A stretch of 64,000 bases of DNA from Certhia americana (taxonomy: Eukaryota; Chordata; Aves; Passeriformes; Certhiidae), in the NCBI GenBank assembly GCA_018697195.1, contig CM031859.1:55963207-56027206 (forward strand), written 5' to 3'. The position numbers were made by a program, and so were the translations under genes. The notes beneath the pieces are model-generated. The model did not search any database, was not told the origin of the DNA, and saw only the letters and a list, made by a program, of their open reading frames with translations. Below, piece by piece: positions 12,801-26,089 of this stretch; position 1 is the stretch's first letter; every line of letters starts with the position of its first letter.

Positions 12801-15529
12801 AAAGCAGGAGGTCAGAAATAAATCAGGAACAGTAAAAATAGTCCTTATGACACTGCAGTGTTAACAGTGCTTTTCTTCCTGTAGCCTGATCTTGCTGCAG
12901 AAAAAAAACCCTGGAGAACCTGCCAAAGCATGAAAAGCAATACAACTGTGTTTTGAAAAGCAGTAAAAGCACACTGTGTGGGTAAAGGGCTGTGCCGTTC
13001 ACCTTTCATCTTGCTGATGGTCACCCAAGGATCTCCTTTGTGATTATAAAGGGTGCCATTTTAAGACCATTTATGTTGTTTGGGAGAGTTATTTGAACTG
13101 TATCTATGCATTGCTGAGGTAACTTTAATTGGGTTGCTGTTTAGGTGATGCAATTAAACTATTAACCTTCTGATAGCAAAATATCCAAATGAAATAGCCT
13201 TGTTTGGGTAGGGGCTGTTAAAATGTATGGTGGCTTATTGACATACTTCAGGTTTATTGACCTAACCTTCTGAAGTTACCTTTTGTAACACAGATGTGCC
13301 TTGCATTTATTTCACAGACTTTTCCCCCTGATTTGTCAGGGGCAAGAGCTCAGAGCATACTTTACTCGCTGTTTAGTCAAAGTCCTCCTGGAATCATGCA
13401 TCTGCAAAGCAACTCAGTTATTGAGTTGGACCATGACATAGGGTTTCAGTTTTAGCTTGCAGAGGAACCTTTCAGCCATCCCTTCTAGGCAGGAACCCTG
13501 GTCAGACACAGGGCATTTGATTCTCAGTTTTATGTAAAGAGTTAACAACATCTGTGTTTTTTCTACATATTAGACACACATAATTAGAATAGCTTCTCAT
13601 GTCACCTTGCTAGTTTATGAACACAGAAGGATTTGTGCATTTATATTGGATGCTCCGATCAGCCATAGATTGTTTTGTAATAGTTTTCTGTTTGGAGCTA
13701 ATCTCCAGGAAGGACAGATAGAAGGCTGAGACCTGGAATGGGATATCAGTGTGAAGAGGGTCTGTCACTTCATAGCTGTAACTGGCACAGATTAAGACAA
13801 ACTAAATTAATTGACTTTTTCTTCCCTGGTATATAAGGGCTACTTTCCATTCTCTGAATTTTGACTAGCTTTTTTTCACCACCACCCTGAAGATGATGTC
13901 TGTGTCTCTGAAACACTTCACAATCTAATCTGCTTTCAACAGCTATCTACCTGCACTTAATTCTCCATGGGTTTTATCTGTTAGCAACCTGATGGAGAGA
14001 TTTCTCCTTGAGGTCTTCTGTCTGCCAGAGCAGTTTATTCTCTGTGGTTTAACTCTCTTCCTTTTTCACATCCTTGGGTTTTACTTCTGAAAAAAAAAAA
14101 AAAAAAAAAGTAAAAAATTGTGATAACAGATGGCAGTGGTTTTCCATACGTCAGATACTGATCATTTCTCTTGACCTGACCAACCAGTTTGTTTCTTACC
14201 CTGTTTTCCCTGCCCCTATCCAAAACAACTTTTCTTGATAATTCAGGTTGCTTTCTGACTTCTGGAGCATTCTTATTCCTTTTCCTGAGGGGCAATGAAA
14301 GCTGGTCCTGCCTGGTTGCTGTGAGCTGTCAGGACATAATTTCTAGTCCTACTCTGAAGAGGTCAATTATGGGAGCTATTTTTTTTCCTTCTCCACCCCT
14401 AAGATTTAGCATAAGCCAAAAGAGAAATTAATCTGATGGCTCTTAGAAACAAATTTGTATATTTTTTATATCTTACTTTTGCCACAGCAGAGTTTCAAAT
14501 CCTGTTTTTATGAAATCCATGGAAATTTCTAGTGGATCCAAGTTTGAGGTGGGTGTCTGTTAAGAATCAGAAAACAAAATGTGGTATGAGTTAGAAACAG
14601 AGATCATATTAACTGTTTTCTTTCCAGTTTCCTCTCAACAGAAATTTCTGTTGTCCCACATGTGATATTTCTTCCATGGCTGTTTTCCTGGAGTAAGTCT
14701 GGATGGGCAGTAGGTAAGCAGTTACTCTGTCCCATGCCCTGTAAGTTCATGTTTTGTCAAATCATTATCTGTGAATGAAGTAAAAAAGGTGTGCTTTTAT
14801 AACTCCAGTTTCCTGCCAAACTACCTGGGCTCAAGGCACACCTCTTCCCAGTGACATGTCCAGAGGCCAAAAGCAGTCCCCATAGCAGAAAACTCAACTG
14901 GGAGATTACCGACCATGAGATTAGAAGTATTTTTTGACTTAGTAACATGCCAAGTTTTCCCTAAAAAGCTAAACAAGCACCAGGCTTGTTAGCATTATTC
15001 ATCTTTTATGTGGTTATTTTTTTGCTTATCTATGAAAGTTATTACAGGCTGGAATACATATAATTTATACAATATGGTATTGGGACTCCAGGGAAAGGTA
15101 CTACTGCTCAAAGAAGAAAGGGAAAGTGGGACATCTGGAAAAAATCAGATGAGAAAAACCAGAACACAAGTTGGTGGAATTGCCGCAAAAGTTTTATTTT
15201 GCTAAAATTCCTAGGCTGAGCTTGCGGCCTTATTCATTTTACATGCCAATTATCCTTGCCTTTGCATCTATTTATAGTTGGCCTTCTATGGAGGCCCAGA
15301 CTGAGAAACATAGTTTTGAGCTCCTTCCACACTCTTGTTGCACAAACCCAGTCCATGTTATTTTGGGGTCAGACACCTGCAGCCAGACCAGTGGAGGGGC
15401 AGTGCAGAGGAGCAGGCCCTCAGAAAGACAGCAACTAAAATAATTTCTTATTTCTTAAGACTTTGACCATTGCCAAAATGGGATTAATCCATTTCCAGTA
15501 GCCCAGAAGAAATCACGTGCCTGGTGCCT
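9801..15529. other. Non-coding stretch, nothing firmly recognised
   Basis: A 91-codon plus-strand ORF (11050-11325) passes a donor-like ATG|GTAGGT near 11300, but shows no domain and no matching acceptor. The segment 13080-13270 has the even, AT-rich texture often seen in conserved non-coding DNA. Nothing else is supported. Confidence 0.6.
14090..14109 (+). repeat. Poly-A tract, 20 bases
   Basis: A simple homopolymer in non-coding DNA. No retrogene body was recognised upstream of it. Confidence 0.95.
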
Positions 15530-16010
15530 GGCCTGTTTAACCCCAGAAACTTGTCCGGGCAGAGGGAAGGTCGGGCGTTAACACTGAGAGTCAAAAAAGC
15601 AGCTCGGGCTGCAAGGGCCGCCACAGCCCTGAGCTGCGGCTGCTGCAGGGCAGGCGGACGGAGCGATCCTGCAGATCCAGCCGGACCCATGGGCTGGCCA
15701 TCCATCCATCGCACAGCCAGAGGGACCCTGGCTGGGCTGCGGGCTCCGGCGAGCCCCGGGCCGGGGCCCTCACACAGCCCAGCCGTCTGCCCGCCCGGGG
15801 CAGGGGTTCGCTGTAGGCGCCTGGGGAGAAGGCAGGCTGCTCGGCGCTGGAAGCAAACTAATGCAAAACACAGTCAAAGCGCTTTCATGTGAGCTCCCGA
15901 GGCGAGGCCGGGGCGGCTGTAAAGGATACGCACAGCCTTGGGTTTGTTTACGAGGAGAGAGAGAAAGGGCTGCTGTGGGAAATGGCCGCATCACTGTTCC
16001 TTGTGGTGTA
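15530..16010. promoter_or_regulatory. Second, smaller CpG island
   Basis: About 30 CpG dinucleotides fall in roughly 480 bp, counted by eye, against almost none in the flanks. GC is clearly raised to about 15,950 and then drops. The island could be a promoter of a non-coding RNA or an upstream alternative promoter, or an intragenic island. Direction is unresolved: on the plus strand a good donor, CACCG|GTGAGT, lies just outside at 16212, whereas minus-strand donors within it are weaker. A 122-codon plus-strand ORF (15524-15892) and shorter overlapping ORFs are rich in Arg, Ala, Gly and Pro, as expected from GC-rich sequence, and no domain is recognised. Confidence 0.65.
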
Positions 16011-16291
16011 CTGTACGATGTTTATACAATAGTGCCAAGTGGCGAGCACAAACACACTCATCACAGAGCAGCTCAGGAACTGCAGAGCCTCCTTTTGATC
16101 TGCTTCAAAACCTAAAAAGGGAGAGAGTTGTTTAAATTTGTACTACTGTCACTGCTACTCAGCTGTTTGAACCTTTTTTCCACCCACTTTTGTTTACTTG
16201 TCTCTGCACCGGTGAGTTTGTAGAGCACATTAGAAACATTGCAGGCAAAGCCAAAGTTCAGAATTGAGTAGCTGAGGTCACTGGTTCAGCC

Positions 16292-16658
16292 TGACAAGGG
16301 GAGACTTGACAGGAGATCTTACGGTGGTCTACAGCTTCCTCATGGGGGGAAGTGGGGACTTAGGCACCAATCTCTCCCCTCTGGTGACTGGTGACAGGAC
16401 CTGAGGGAATGCCATGAAGTTGTTTGAGGGGGAGTTAGGTGGGATAAGGTTCTTCTCCCAAAGGGTGGTCAGCCACTGGAAACAGGTTCCCCAGGGAGGT
16501 CATCACAGCACCAAGCCTGCCAGAGTTCAGCAAGTGTTTGGTCAATTCTCCCAGGTACATGGTGTGACTCTTCAGGCTGTCCTGTACAGGGCCAGGAGTC
16601 AGACTTCGCTGATCCTTGAGGGTCCCTTCCAACTCAGGACATTTTGTGATTCTGTGAA
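16292..16658 (+). mobile_element. CR1 LINE, 5'-truncated 3' end
   Basis: The segment shows the ordered landmarks of avian CR1 3' ends: a GACAAGGGGAGAC start, CTACAGCTTCCTCATG, GGTGACTGGTGACAGGACC, AGGTTCTTC, GGAAACAGGTTCCCCAGGG, CACAGCACCAAGCCTG and the terminal CCCTTCCAACTC followed by the GTGATTCTGTGA tail. It covers the last part of the reverse transcriptase frame and the 3' UTR, about 370 bp of a roughly 4.5-kb element. It is non-functional, with many substitutions. A 100-codon plus-strand ORF (16414-16716) is an accident of this copy. Confidence 0.92.
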
Positions 16659-19600
16659 ATCCATGCTTGTCTCTTTGGATGGATGTTTTATAACAGTGAA
16701 GATCTGGGCAGTATGATCATAGTTGTATTTGTAGCAACCTCTGTTGTCTGCAACTTTCCCTCTTTTACTGACATGTGTGTAAGTACTATTCCAGACTCAA
16801 ATAAAAAATATTTCTGTTATTGTTTCATAAGACCTTAGCAAGGTTGGTACATTGTGTGAATCCAGGAGTGTAAGAACTCCTGGCTTTTCTGTCTATACTT
16901 TGTGAATTTAATTTACATTTTCAGATTAGTTTTATTCCCTGTAGGTATGTCCTGGACTCCTCTGTAGTAATTATTTTTGATGACTCCACTAACGCCTACT
17001 TCTTAAGACAGAGATGATCTATTTCAGACTCCTCCGCTGAATTAATTTAGCCAACAATCCACTCATGACTCTGGCAGATGTTTTTACTTTCTTTCTTTCC
17101 TTCAGGCCAGTAAAAACTTTATAAATCTTTCCTCTACCATTCCAGAAAAGTGAGAGCTTCCCTCTTGACACCTGAAACATCTCACTGACCTTGTCTGCAT
17201 ACCGTAGAATACATTTGTAGATACTACAGACACCTAAGTTTAAATAAACAAGCCCCCAGTATTTAGTCTAATAAAGGGTTGATCGAGATTAGACTAGTAT
17301 CCATAAAATTAGGTTTTTCATAAGAATACTTGCTCCTGGGGCTCATATAGCCACAATTCAACAGCTGTCAACCTGATTACCTACTGTAGCAAGTCCAAAT
17401 GTTTATGTTGGTTGCCCCTGTCATACAATGACATTGTGTTTCCCCTCCTAGTATGCACACCAGTAGCCATGAAGTTAATGGACTATTTCCATTGATCTCA
17501 GGAAATGTTAGCCAAAGGTCTGTAGAAAATACACGAGATCCTGCTCCAAATCAGGCCTAAGGCATGCTCATGACAATCTTTCCTTTGTCTCCATTTTGTC
17601 TCCATTGGTCTGCTCTACTGTTGATGAAGACCTAAGGGTTCAAAAAAGATACTTCAGGCTCTCTTTCCATATGCTCTTTCTGGCTTGTCCTGTTTGGTTG
17701 GAACAAGAAAGCATTCAGATATGTTGATTATTTGCAGGGAAAGAGTGAGGTGAACTGATTGTTGTAGTCCATCTCTCCTGAGACTAGGGGACACGTTATT
17801 TTTGGAACTAAGTTTTGCTAAGAAGCCAAAGATTAATTGGTTATGGAGACTAAATTATCCTTTCGTTTTATAATTTATTAGAAAACTTCATGACGTTGTA
17901 ACCAGAGGCTGTTAGTTGCCTTCATGATGATGAATAATTATGACATGATGAGACATGTTTGAGGAGGAATTTTTGAAATCACTCTAATGTGAATAAATAA
18001 AATAGAGATTAGTATTCCAGGGAAAATACATAAATTCACAAAACTGCAAATGAAGATTAGCATACACTTTTGTGGTTTGGTTTTTGGTTTTGTTCTTTTT
18101 TTTTTAAATTGTGAAGTTGCTGGAGTTTTTCCAAAGTAGTAGCATAAGAGGGGGTATTTTGTACTTTATGAACTGTGCTAATTGCAGCTTATTTAAGGTC
18201 ACCTTAAAAGAAAATTCCCATCAGGACAATATTTCAGTTTTCTTCATAAAGGAGTGGTGTGGGGATCTCTCCCTTGTCATTCCTGTCTCAGTGCCATTCT
18301 TTTCCTTCAGATTCTCAATGAGCCTGCAAGTTGTCTATGTAGAATTTGCAATATTTGAAAATTTGTGTTGTACTCCCTGGACATCTTGGTATCTCACACC
18401 TACCTGGGTATTTTCTGGTTTCTGAGCATTCTCTGCAACTGCAAATCCCAAAGGCTTGCATCAGTTAAAAGTTAGCGTTAGTGGATCTATGGGATGGATT
18501 CACTCAGGTTCTATGCTGTGTTGAGGAACAGCCATTAGTGTAAAACTCATAGAAATGAGATAAAATTATGAACACTTTATCCAAAAAACTCACCACCCCA
18601 CAAAAAAGTAAGAATAACTTGGTTAGGAGAACTATAAAATTTGCACTTCCATCCAGCCACAACAGTAGAGTGTAATCAAAATGAATTTTTTTTCTTCCTT
18701 CTCTCCTTTTACCATCTTTGAAAGAAAATATTTAGACCTGTGGCTTTCTGTAGGATTTACTGATAATTCACGTAAACCAATGTCTGGGATCTGACTTTTA
18801 GATGTAGTGAGTATCTGTAACTCAGGTTTTAATTTGCAACAGGTATGGGAAATGTCTGTTTCTGCACAGGAGGCAGTATAAGTCAGGAGCTGTTTTGTAA
18901 AACCAGTGCTGTTGTCCTGGTAGTGATCAAAGTAATAATTCAGGGGACAGCTGTAATGAGAGTGCCACTTGCTTATAAAATGCCAAAAGGTGGAAATAAC
19001 CATTACTCACTTGCAAAGAGGACTGCAATGGGGTGAGATAACTGTGCTTGTTAACCTCAAGCACCTGTTTTATTAATAATACTGCTGTGAGCATTGTGTT
19101 TAAGCTATCGATCCTCTATTAAGACTGACATCAGACAGCCAAAGCTCTGGGGGTCTTGCATATCTTGAAAGGCATGTTTTGCAGGACAGTATGCCCACTG
19201 GGAGACACCTGGGCAGCTGATAGCCTTTGAATTGTCCACTCTAGGTCACCTAACCATATATCATGACTGCCTTAACTCACCTACTCAACAATAGCCTGAC
19301 TACTTCCACCTGTAGTGGGATTTCCTAGGAAGGACTTGCTGAATTTGAGAAATTTGATCCCATCTTGGCTTAATGTGAATTTTAGCTCTGACACCCATGA
19401 AGCAAGGTTGATGTTTTGATGATGTCTGAGAAACAGCAACATAGCTGTATTGTCCATCTTTCTGGAATGGTCACCTAGAGAGGGCATAGGAGGTCCTGAA
19501 GCAGAGAGCAGGTATGCAATGAGAAAATGTGCTGCTTCTTTGCATCTGCTTTGCTGAGAACCGTCCTCTAGTGATTTCAGACTTGGAAACCATGTGTTTA

Positions 19601-21494
19601 CCAACAGCAGAAATAAGTCCAAACCATTAATAGCTGCTCAGATTTTAGGCTGAATGTTTGGGGATATCCTAAGCCTCTACAAGTGTTTTCTGTGTCTGTC
19701 TGGCATAAGAAGCAAGTAGTATTCTACCATTAATACTGTTACTGTAATCCTGTATTATTTGTCCATGTTTTACACAGCATTGTTCTGCTCCCTAAGGACT
19801 AGACTTTGGCCAGTGCTGCATTCTCATCAGTGAGGGATGGCTTGTGCATCTGGATTTTACATCAGAAACCCTCTCTCGTTTGTGTGGAACTCATTCAGAA
19901 AAGCAACTGAACTGTTTTTCAAAAGTGTAGTTTTATACCAATGGAGTGCCAAAAGACTTAGGTTTATGTGTCCTTGTTTCTGGTTGCAGGAAAAGACATC
20001 AATACAGGGCACATATAAATTCTGCCTGTGTAATGAAGAATATTCTTTGACTACACTGTTTCCAGTGTAAAATACTGACTTGCAAACACAAGTTGCATGG
20101 GAGATAAGCCAAGGTGATGAAGTCCAAGCAAGATGAGGAAGCACAGAGACTGTAAACACATTATCTTCTATTAAAGGAAACATGTGTTGTAAAGATATAG
20201 GGTCTTGTCTTTTATTTTGGTAAAAATAAGTTGTTTTTTTTCTGATACAGGTGGCAAATTTACCAAGGAAAACATCTGCCAGAGAGCAGAGGTAGGCCAG
20301 AACACTTAACAAAAGCTTCATTAGCTGTTCTGCAAAGCAAAAGACTGAATGCTGGTCTCCTGAAGTTACTGGCAAATCCAGCTTTTTCAATGGCCTAGGA
20401 ATTTATCCCAGGTGTTTTGCTACCATAGTGACAGTCTTTTTCACATGTGTAGAGAGCAGTTGGTTTAAATTAAGATCTGCTCTTATCAGAGTGCAGTTTT
20501 TGGAACCAAATGACAGTTACAGTTAAATTAATTAAATGCAAGTAGTATGAAAAATATTTATCAGTACACCTTTTAGATGTAGACTAATACTGGGCAGCAT
20601 ACTGCAGGCATCACTGCAATGCCAACAGATCACAGTAAATACAGCAGAAGTATATGTGATACAGATAAGTTTTACCTTCAGAAACCTGTGTCATCTAAGC
20701 CAATAGAACTCGGTGAGCACACTAAGAGGAACCAAAATGGATGTATAAACTCACATACTTATACCAACCAGGTGTAGGGCAAATGCTGAATAAATACACT
20801 CCTAGGACATTCCTTTTGTTAGAAAACTATACCAGATATCATCAATGGGCGATATCCCTGTAGTTTTCTTCATGAAGAGACTGCATACAAAAGAAAACTG
20901 TTTTGACCTCTTATTGTGGGGGAATAGCCTAAGTTCTTATTTTTTTGTGTGCTAATTCAACAAGTACTGGTGATCCATGTTGAACTTCTTCTTAACTGCT
21001 TTTTAGAACAAGGAACACGTTGATCTTTTTCTTTACTGCTTTTTAGAACAAGGATATCCTGAACTAATTTATGCCCTTCATTGAGCATACAAACACTGAT
21101 GGCTGGTATTGAGAGTAAAGCAAGGAAACTGGGAAAATTTAGGTGCTGTTGGTATCTTTGATATATTTCTAGGAATGCCTTCCATGAGAATTTTAGTTTT
21201 TTGTGAATTTGAAAATAGAGGTGATAAACCAAGTAAGTATAATAAAAACTTGATATAAAAATGAAAAATTTAGAGATTATCATTTAGACTAGTATAATTT
21301 AAGTTATTGTATTAATTCAGATTTATTGTCATGTCTAGTTCTTATTAATTATACTTAATACTAAGATCCTACAGCATTACCATCAACTTGTAAAGCCTAT
21401 GAAAGTGAAATTTGCACTGATGCTGTTCAATTCAGCACATGCAAGCTACAGATGATGTCAAAATTAATTTTTAAGGTGTCACAGACACATCCTA
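16659..21494. other. Non-coding stretch, nothing recognised apart from chance ORFs
   Basis: Intron-like or intergenic DNA between the CR1 and SINE copies. It holds open frames of 123 codons (18632-19003, minus), 113 codons (19281-19622, minus) and 177 codons (19857-20390, minus), none with a domain, and the 40-bp duplication near 21.0 kb. Confidence 0.6.
20979..21056 (+). repeat. Imperfect tandem duplication, 40-bp unit, two copies
   Basis: Two units begin with GTTGA at 20979 and 21019. Both end in ACTGCTTTTTAGAACAAGGA. A few substitutions separate the copies, so the duplication is not brand new. No function is apparent. Confidence 0.85.
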
Positions 21495-21630
21495 GGATCA
21501 CAGAATATTCTGATTTGGAAGGGCCCCACAAGGATCATAAAGTCCAACTCCTAAGTGAATGGTCTATATGATGATTGAACCCAAAACCCTGGTGTTACTA
21601 GCACCATTCTCTCACCAACTGAGCTAATTA
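21495..21630 (-). mobile_element. tRNA-Ile-derived SINE with CR1-like tail (TguSINE1-type)
   Basis: Read on the minus strand, the element begins with TAGCTCAGTTGGTGAGAG, a tRNA A-box region. The anticodon-arm region (GGTGCTAGTAACACC) then resembles tRNA-Ile (GAU/AAU-type arm with GGTGCTAATAACGCC), and a B-box-like GGGTTTTGGGTTCAATC follows. It continues into GAGTTGGACTTTATGATCC and GGCCCTTCCAAATCAGAATATTCTGTGATCC, the CR1 3' tail that lets CR1 machinery mobilise it. This chimeric plan is that of the tRNA-Ile/CR1 SINEs reported from passerines. The copy is about 136 bp and diverged. No clear target-site duplication was seen. Confidence 0.85.
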
Positions 21631-24600
21631 TGTTTGCATCATCTTTTTTATTATTATGGTCACAGGTATAAACTGGGAAATTATTTTTTTGAGGTGCAGG
21701 TTTTGTGAAGCAAATGAGTCTTTTTGACAGATGTAGTTCAGATGATGATCTGACAGATGATTTAGATTCACAGTGAATTTGCAGAGGCCACTTGTGACAC
21801 CATTGCAGTTACTGGGAACTGATTTTTAATTCTTTGTTGCTGTTTGAGACAGATATTTTTATTTGTTTCAATTTTTAAATAAAACTGAGGTGTTTATATC
21901 TCTGAGTATGTTTACTGCATCAGCTATGAAGTCATTTAATTGATAACAGTGCTAGTGAGCATACTGGAGTACCAGAACAAAAAAAAATATTTTGATAGAC
22001 CAATAGATCTCTAAGCTCAAAAGCATCTATTTGATTGAAATCACACGATGTGTGACTGTGATATCATTTAAACAAATATCCCAAATGAGCCATCCCTCAC
22101 CCTCCATACCAAAGGGGTGACATAATTTCTGCATATTGTATTGATAGTTTTTGACATTCAGTACAGAGGTCAGACAAGTAAGCTGGGAAAGCAAGTTGTG
22201 TTCCAAAAAGCCACACCAAGTCCCAGCATGAGCCTTTTATCTTTTTTGAATGTAAGATCATAAGAAATTAACTTTTATTCTGTTTTGTCCACCTGTGTTT
22301 GCTGTAGCTAGGGAACCTATTGCTTTTTTATTTGGATTCTATTTATTTAAAAGCAAAATGAGAACAGAAGAGTATATGGGAAAACTCCTAATAAGGCCAA
22401 TTTGGCAAAGGTGTCTGTACATTGCCACCCCACACAGTGGTAGCTTCAGAGCAGACTGCTGATTGTTTGTCTGGATAATTTTATGCTGTGCTTTCTACTT
22501 CAGGGTATGGCTCCTACAGCATCAATCTCATTCTTTAGATGTTGTGGAAAATGGCATTTGCATTGAAGTCAGTGATAGTTGAGTGCATAAACTGAAGAAA
22601 ATAAACACAAACATTTCTTTCATTGTCTCTTCCTTCCTCCATTATGTATGCTAAACTTTTGCTATTGTTGTTTTTTTGCTTACAGAGATACCAGGAATAC
22701 CACTGGAAATTGTGTTTTCCAGTTCCTTCCTTGAAGGAAGGACAAGGAATCAGATTTTTATTTTTATGTTTTTAATAGTGGAAGAGTACCAAGTCACAAG
22801 TATGAAACTTGTTCTGCTATGAAAATAGCCCTGCTGAGAACATAGGATGGCTTTGTTTTTGCTATTCCACAGAAGAAAAAATCAAGAAGCTGATGAGCAA
22901 ATGGAAAAACACGTTGGAAAAAAAGGATTTTTACATATAACAATTTGCACATGTTTATTCTTAGAAACATTTGCAAGAGGTAGATTTCTTTTGTTATGTC
23001 CTAAAACAAACTGTTCACCGAACAATAGATAGCAGTTGAGCTAAATGCTGTTTGCTTTTATCATAGTAGCAGCAGAGTGGCTGTGACAGTGCCTGTATTA
23101 CTGTTTGCAAAGAAATATATGCAAATTCAGACTCATACTGCTTGCCAGACACAGAATATTCTCTGTATGGAGAGAAAAATTAGTTTCTATTTTTATGCAA
23201 ATTTTCCTGCTTATTGCCTGTAGAGCTCTTCTATCATATTTGGAGGTACTGCGTGTCAAGTACTGGAGAGGCTTTGCATTATTTCCAGAAATCCTGCTGA
23301 GATATGAGGGGATATGTAAAGCAGTCTGAGAGGCAAATTAATGCTAATTCTTTCTGCCTACTCTGTATTTCATCATTGATTGAAGACACAATGTGGGAAA
23401 AAAGATTTTGACATGTCTAGTTGAAATAGTGCATTTTTCAGACCACTGTTATCCATATAGCTTTGTATGTAAATGTGTTCATTATTGTGTTGAGAAGACG
23501 CAAAAACCCCAGCAGAGCCATCTCAGATTGCACATATGAGAGGAAATGATGAACTAAAGTTGCTGTGTTCAATATTGAATGACTTCTTCACTGTTGGAAC
23601 ATTTTATTTTTGGAAGTGGTAGAAGAGAGATGAGGAAAATAGGGCAGGGATAGAAAGTGTGGCTTTGAAAAGTCTATCAGAAGAATTTCCTGTTTTTCTT
23701 ACAGCTCATCTGTTGAAACACTGTCCTGGGATGCGAGTTTATGTTTCCTCTCCTACTGAAGTAATTGTCCTCAGAGATGCCATCCCCTCTTAATGCTTCA
23801 GAGATGAGAGTCCTTCTCAGGCTGTGTCAGATTTCTGGGTCCTGCCTACTGAAACTGCCCTATCAGTGCTGAATAAGTGGGACCTCAGCTTTTGCCTGTT
23901 CCCCTGGGAAGCAAGACTGTCAGGTTCCATGTTGCACGTCCTAGTTTAGATAGTCCAAAAATTCAGATAACTGTGCTATGTATACCTGTGGTCTGATCTT
24001 GAAATTTAGAAATACATGTTCAAGTTTTCTCAAGCAGAGGAAGGAATTAAACTGAGGTTTCCAGTACCTGGGAAATATCCTCAAGTCAGTGGGGAGAAAG
24101 AAGTTACATGCAGTAATATGGTCCCATGATATTCCCTGTCTACTCTGCAGCTATGTAAGTGTTAAATGGGAGATTGAGAATGGGAATCTAGAACAGCTTT
24201 TTCCTGCATGACTTTACCATGTGAAAGCAATTATTGAGTATCATACCTCTAGTTTAATAAAGCTTGTGGATTTATACTGAGCAAGGAGACTTTTAGCTTA
24301 TGTTCATCTTGGACTGAAATGTTTCTATAGTCCCCCAAATATCTGGGAGTGGGAAATACGATTATGTATGCCTGGGTTTCTGAAAAAAAACAAGAATCCT
24401 TGCTTCTTCCTCTTCTACTTTTGTTGCTGTAACTCTCTTTTTACTTTTAACAAGCCTTGAGCACTTGTAGGGTGGGGTGGGCATGGGGAGAGTATTCATT
24501 TGGCTCTACTCTCCACAGAATTTTTAAAAAAGCTTCTTGCTTATTTTTAGAGGATATTTTTAAGTTGCCCATATAGTATGTGAACTTGTGAATAGCATCA

Positions 24601-24667
24601 CAAGATGACTATTTCAGTGCAACACAGAATTCCTCAGCTTTATTTGCATCTTCTTTTTTTTTGGCAG

Positions 24668-24693
24668 GTTTCCAACCAATGCACGTCACTTAG
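24668..24693 (+). other. Weak candidate 26-nt microexon
   Basis: The acceptor TTCTTTTTTTTTGGCAG ends at 24667. Twenty-six bases later, after a segment with one CpG (GCACGTCAC), comes TTAG|GTATGC as a possible donor. There is no coding or conservation evidence. If the 15.5-kb CpG island drives a rightward transcript this could lie in it. Confidence 0.15.
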
Positions 24694-26089
24694 GTATGCA
24701 ATTCATGAAATTTATATCCTCACAATATTTTTGTAAAGTCTTTTTTGTCCTTCTCTATTATTGGTGAATAAACAAATTTTGCTTTCTTAAACAATATCTA
24801 CTACAGTACAATTCTAAGGTTATTTCTAGTGAAGACTCCCTAGGTGATTGTCAGGCTATACTAGAAGCCACTCATCAATACTGTCCCTCTGTTAAATGTC
24901 TTTGGATTTCAACAGAGGTGCTTTATGGATTCTGCTTCAAAGGCATCTAGCGTTTTCATTTCTAAAAAAATTGAATGCTGGAAGACCCATAATATGTATA
25001 AGATTAATTCTAAATGACATAACACTTATACAGTGTAATTAAAATGTTACCTGAGAGCTTATAATTCTATGCACTATATTTTTGTTCTTACAATCTTTCT
25101 TAATTAAGAAGTCCATTTGATAAGTATATTTTTAACCCTCCACAATTTCATATTGTTATTTTTCTAAATTTGTTCTGAATGTAAAAATAGATATAGAAAC
25201 CATCCACCAGGTGGTTACTTTATGTAAAGCTAGGTTTTTTTAAAAAACTTGGGGTTTGGCAAGAAGTGTGGTCCACTCCTTATCACCCTTCTTCTTATTG
25301 ACATAATTACCATGAATTACATTTTCCTGCAATTTCAAAATTATTATTTCCCCTGGCCATATTGATTGGGGGTTTTTTGTGGAGGGGTTTTTTTTCAGTT
25401 GGTTGGTTGTAGGGTTTTCTGGTAGGTTGAACTTTGGGTGCTAGTGTAGAGATGGCAGACTGTCCACCATTCCGCAGAAATTGGCTCAGCATATGTGGGA
25501 GATCTTAGGGTTCATGTCCTCATTACATGTTCTCTCTTCTGAATTCTTTTCTATTTTCCACTGCAATCTATTTTTCATTGGCTTTTCTTTCATTAATACC
25601 ATAAAAAGGTCAAACCGAACTTTTCATCTCATCCAGTTTTAGTTTTGGGTTTTTTTGTTTGTGGGTTTTTGGGATTTGTTTTGAGGTCAAAATTAGGCAA
25701 AAAGAATTTGTCTATCCTTAACTGAAACCCTCTTTTTAATATCTACACTAATAGCACTGGGATGAAAAAATAGGTTGGAGAGTTTTAATCCTTAAAATGC
25801 ATTATCAAGTAAAACAAGCACAGTGAAATGTGGAAATAAACAGAAAAGCAAGAGGAGTTTCTTGTCAATAGTTTTTGGTAACTGCAAAATTGTCAGAGCC
25901 CAGAAAGACCATAAAGACTTTATTGTGTCTTTCAATCAAGTTTTAGAGCCAGATAGTTGCAAGGCAAATTTATTCTCAATATAAAGCCTCTGGAACGATG
26001 ACCATAGCATTCAGTTAATCAGATGTGACCAAAATGTCAAGATCCTTATAAAGAAATCTTTCACTCATCTGGGTTACTATATCAAGAGG

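Noticed and set aside
15524..15892. 122-codon plus-strand ORF in the smaller CpG island
   Set aside because: Composition is explained by high GC, overlapping ORFs exist on both strands, and there is no recognisable domain.
16414..16716. 100-codon ORF
   Set aside because: It lies almost entirely within the decayed CR1 3' end and does not represent a functional reverse transcriptase segment.
21600..21630. Possible functional tRNA gene on the minus strand
   Set aside because: The tRNA-like head runs straight into a CR1-type tail and lacks intact acceptor-stem pairing, so it is a SINE.
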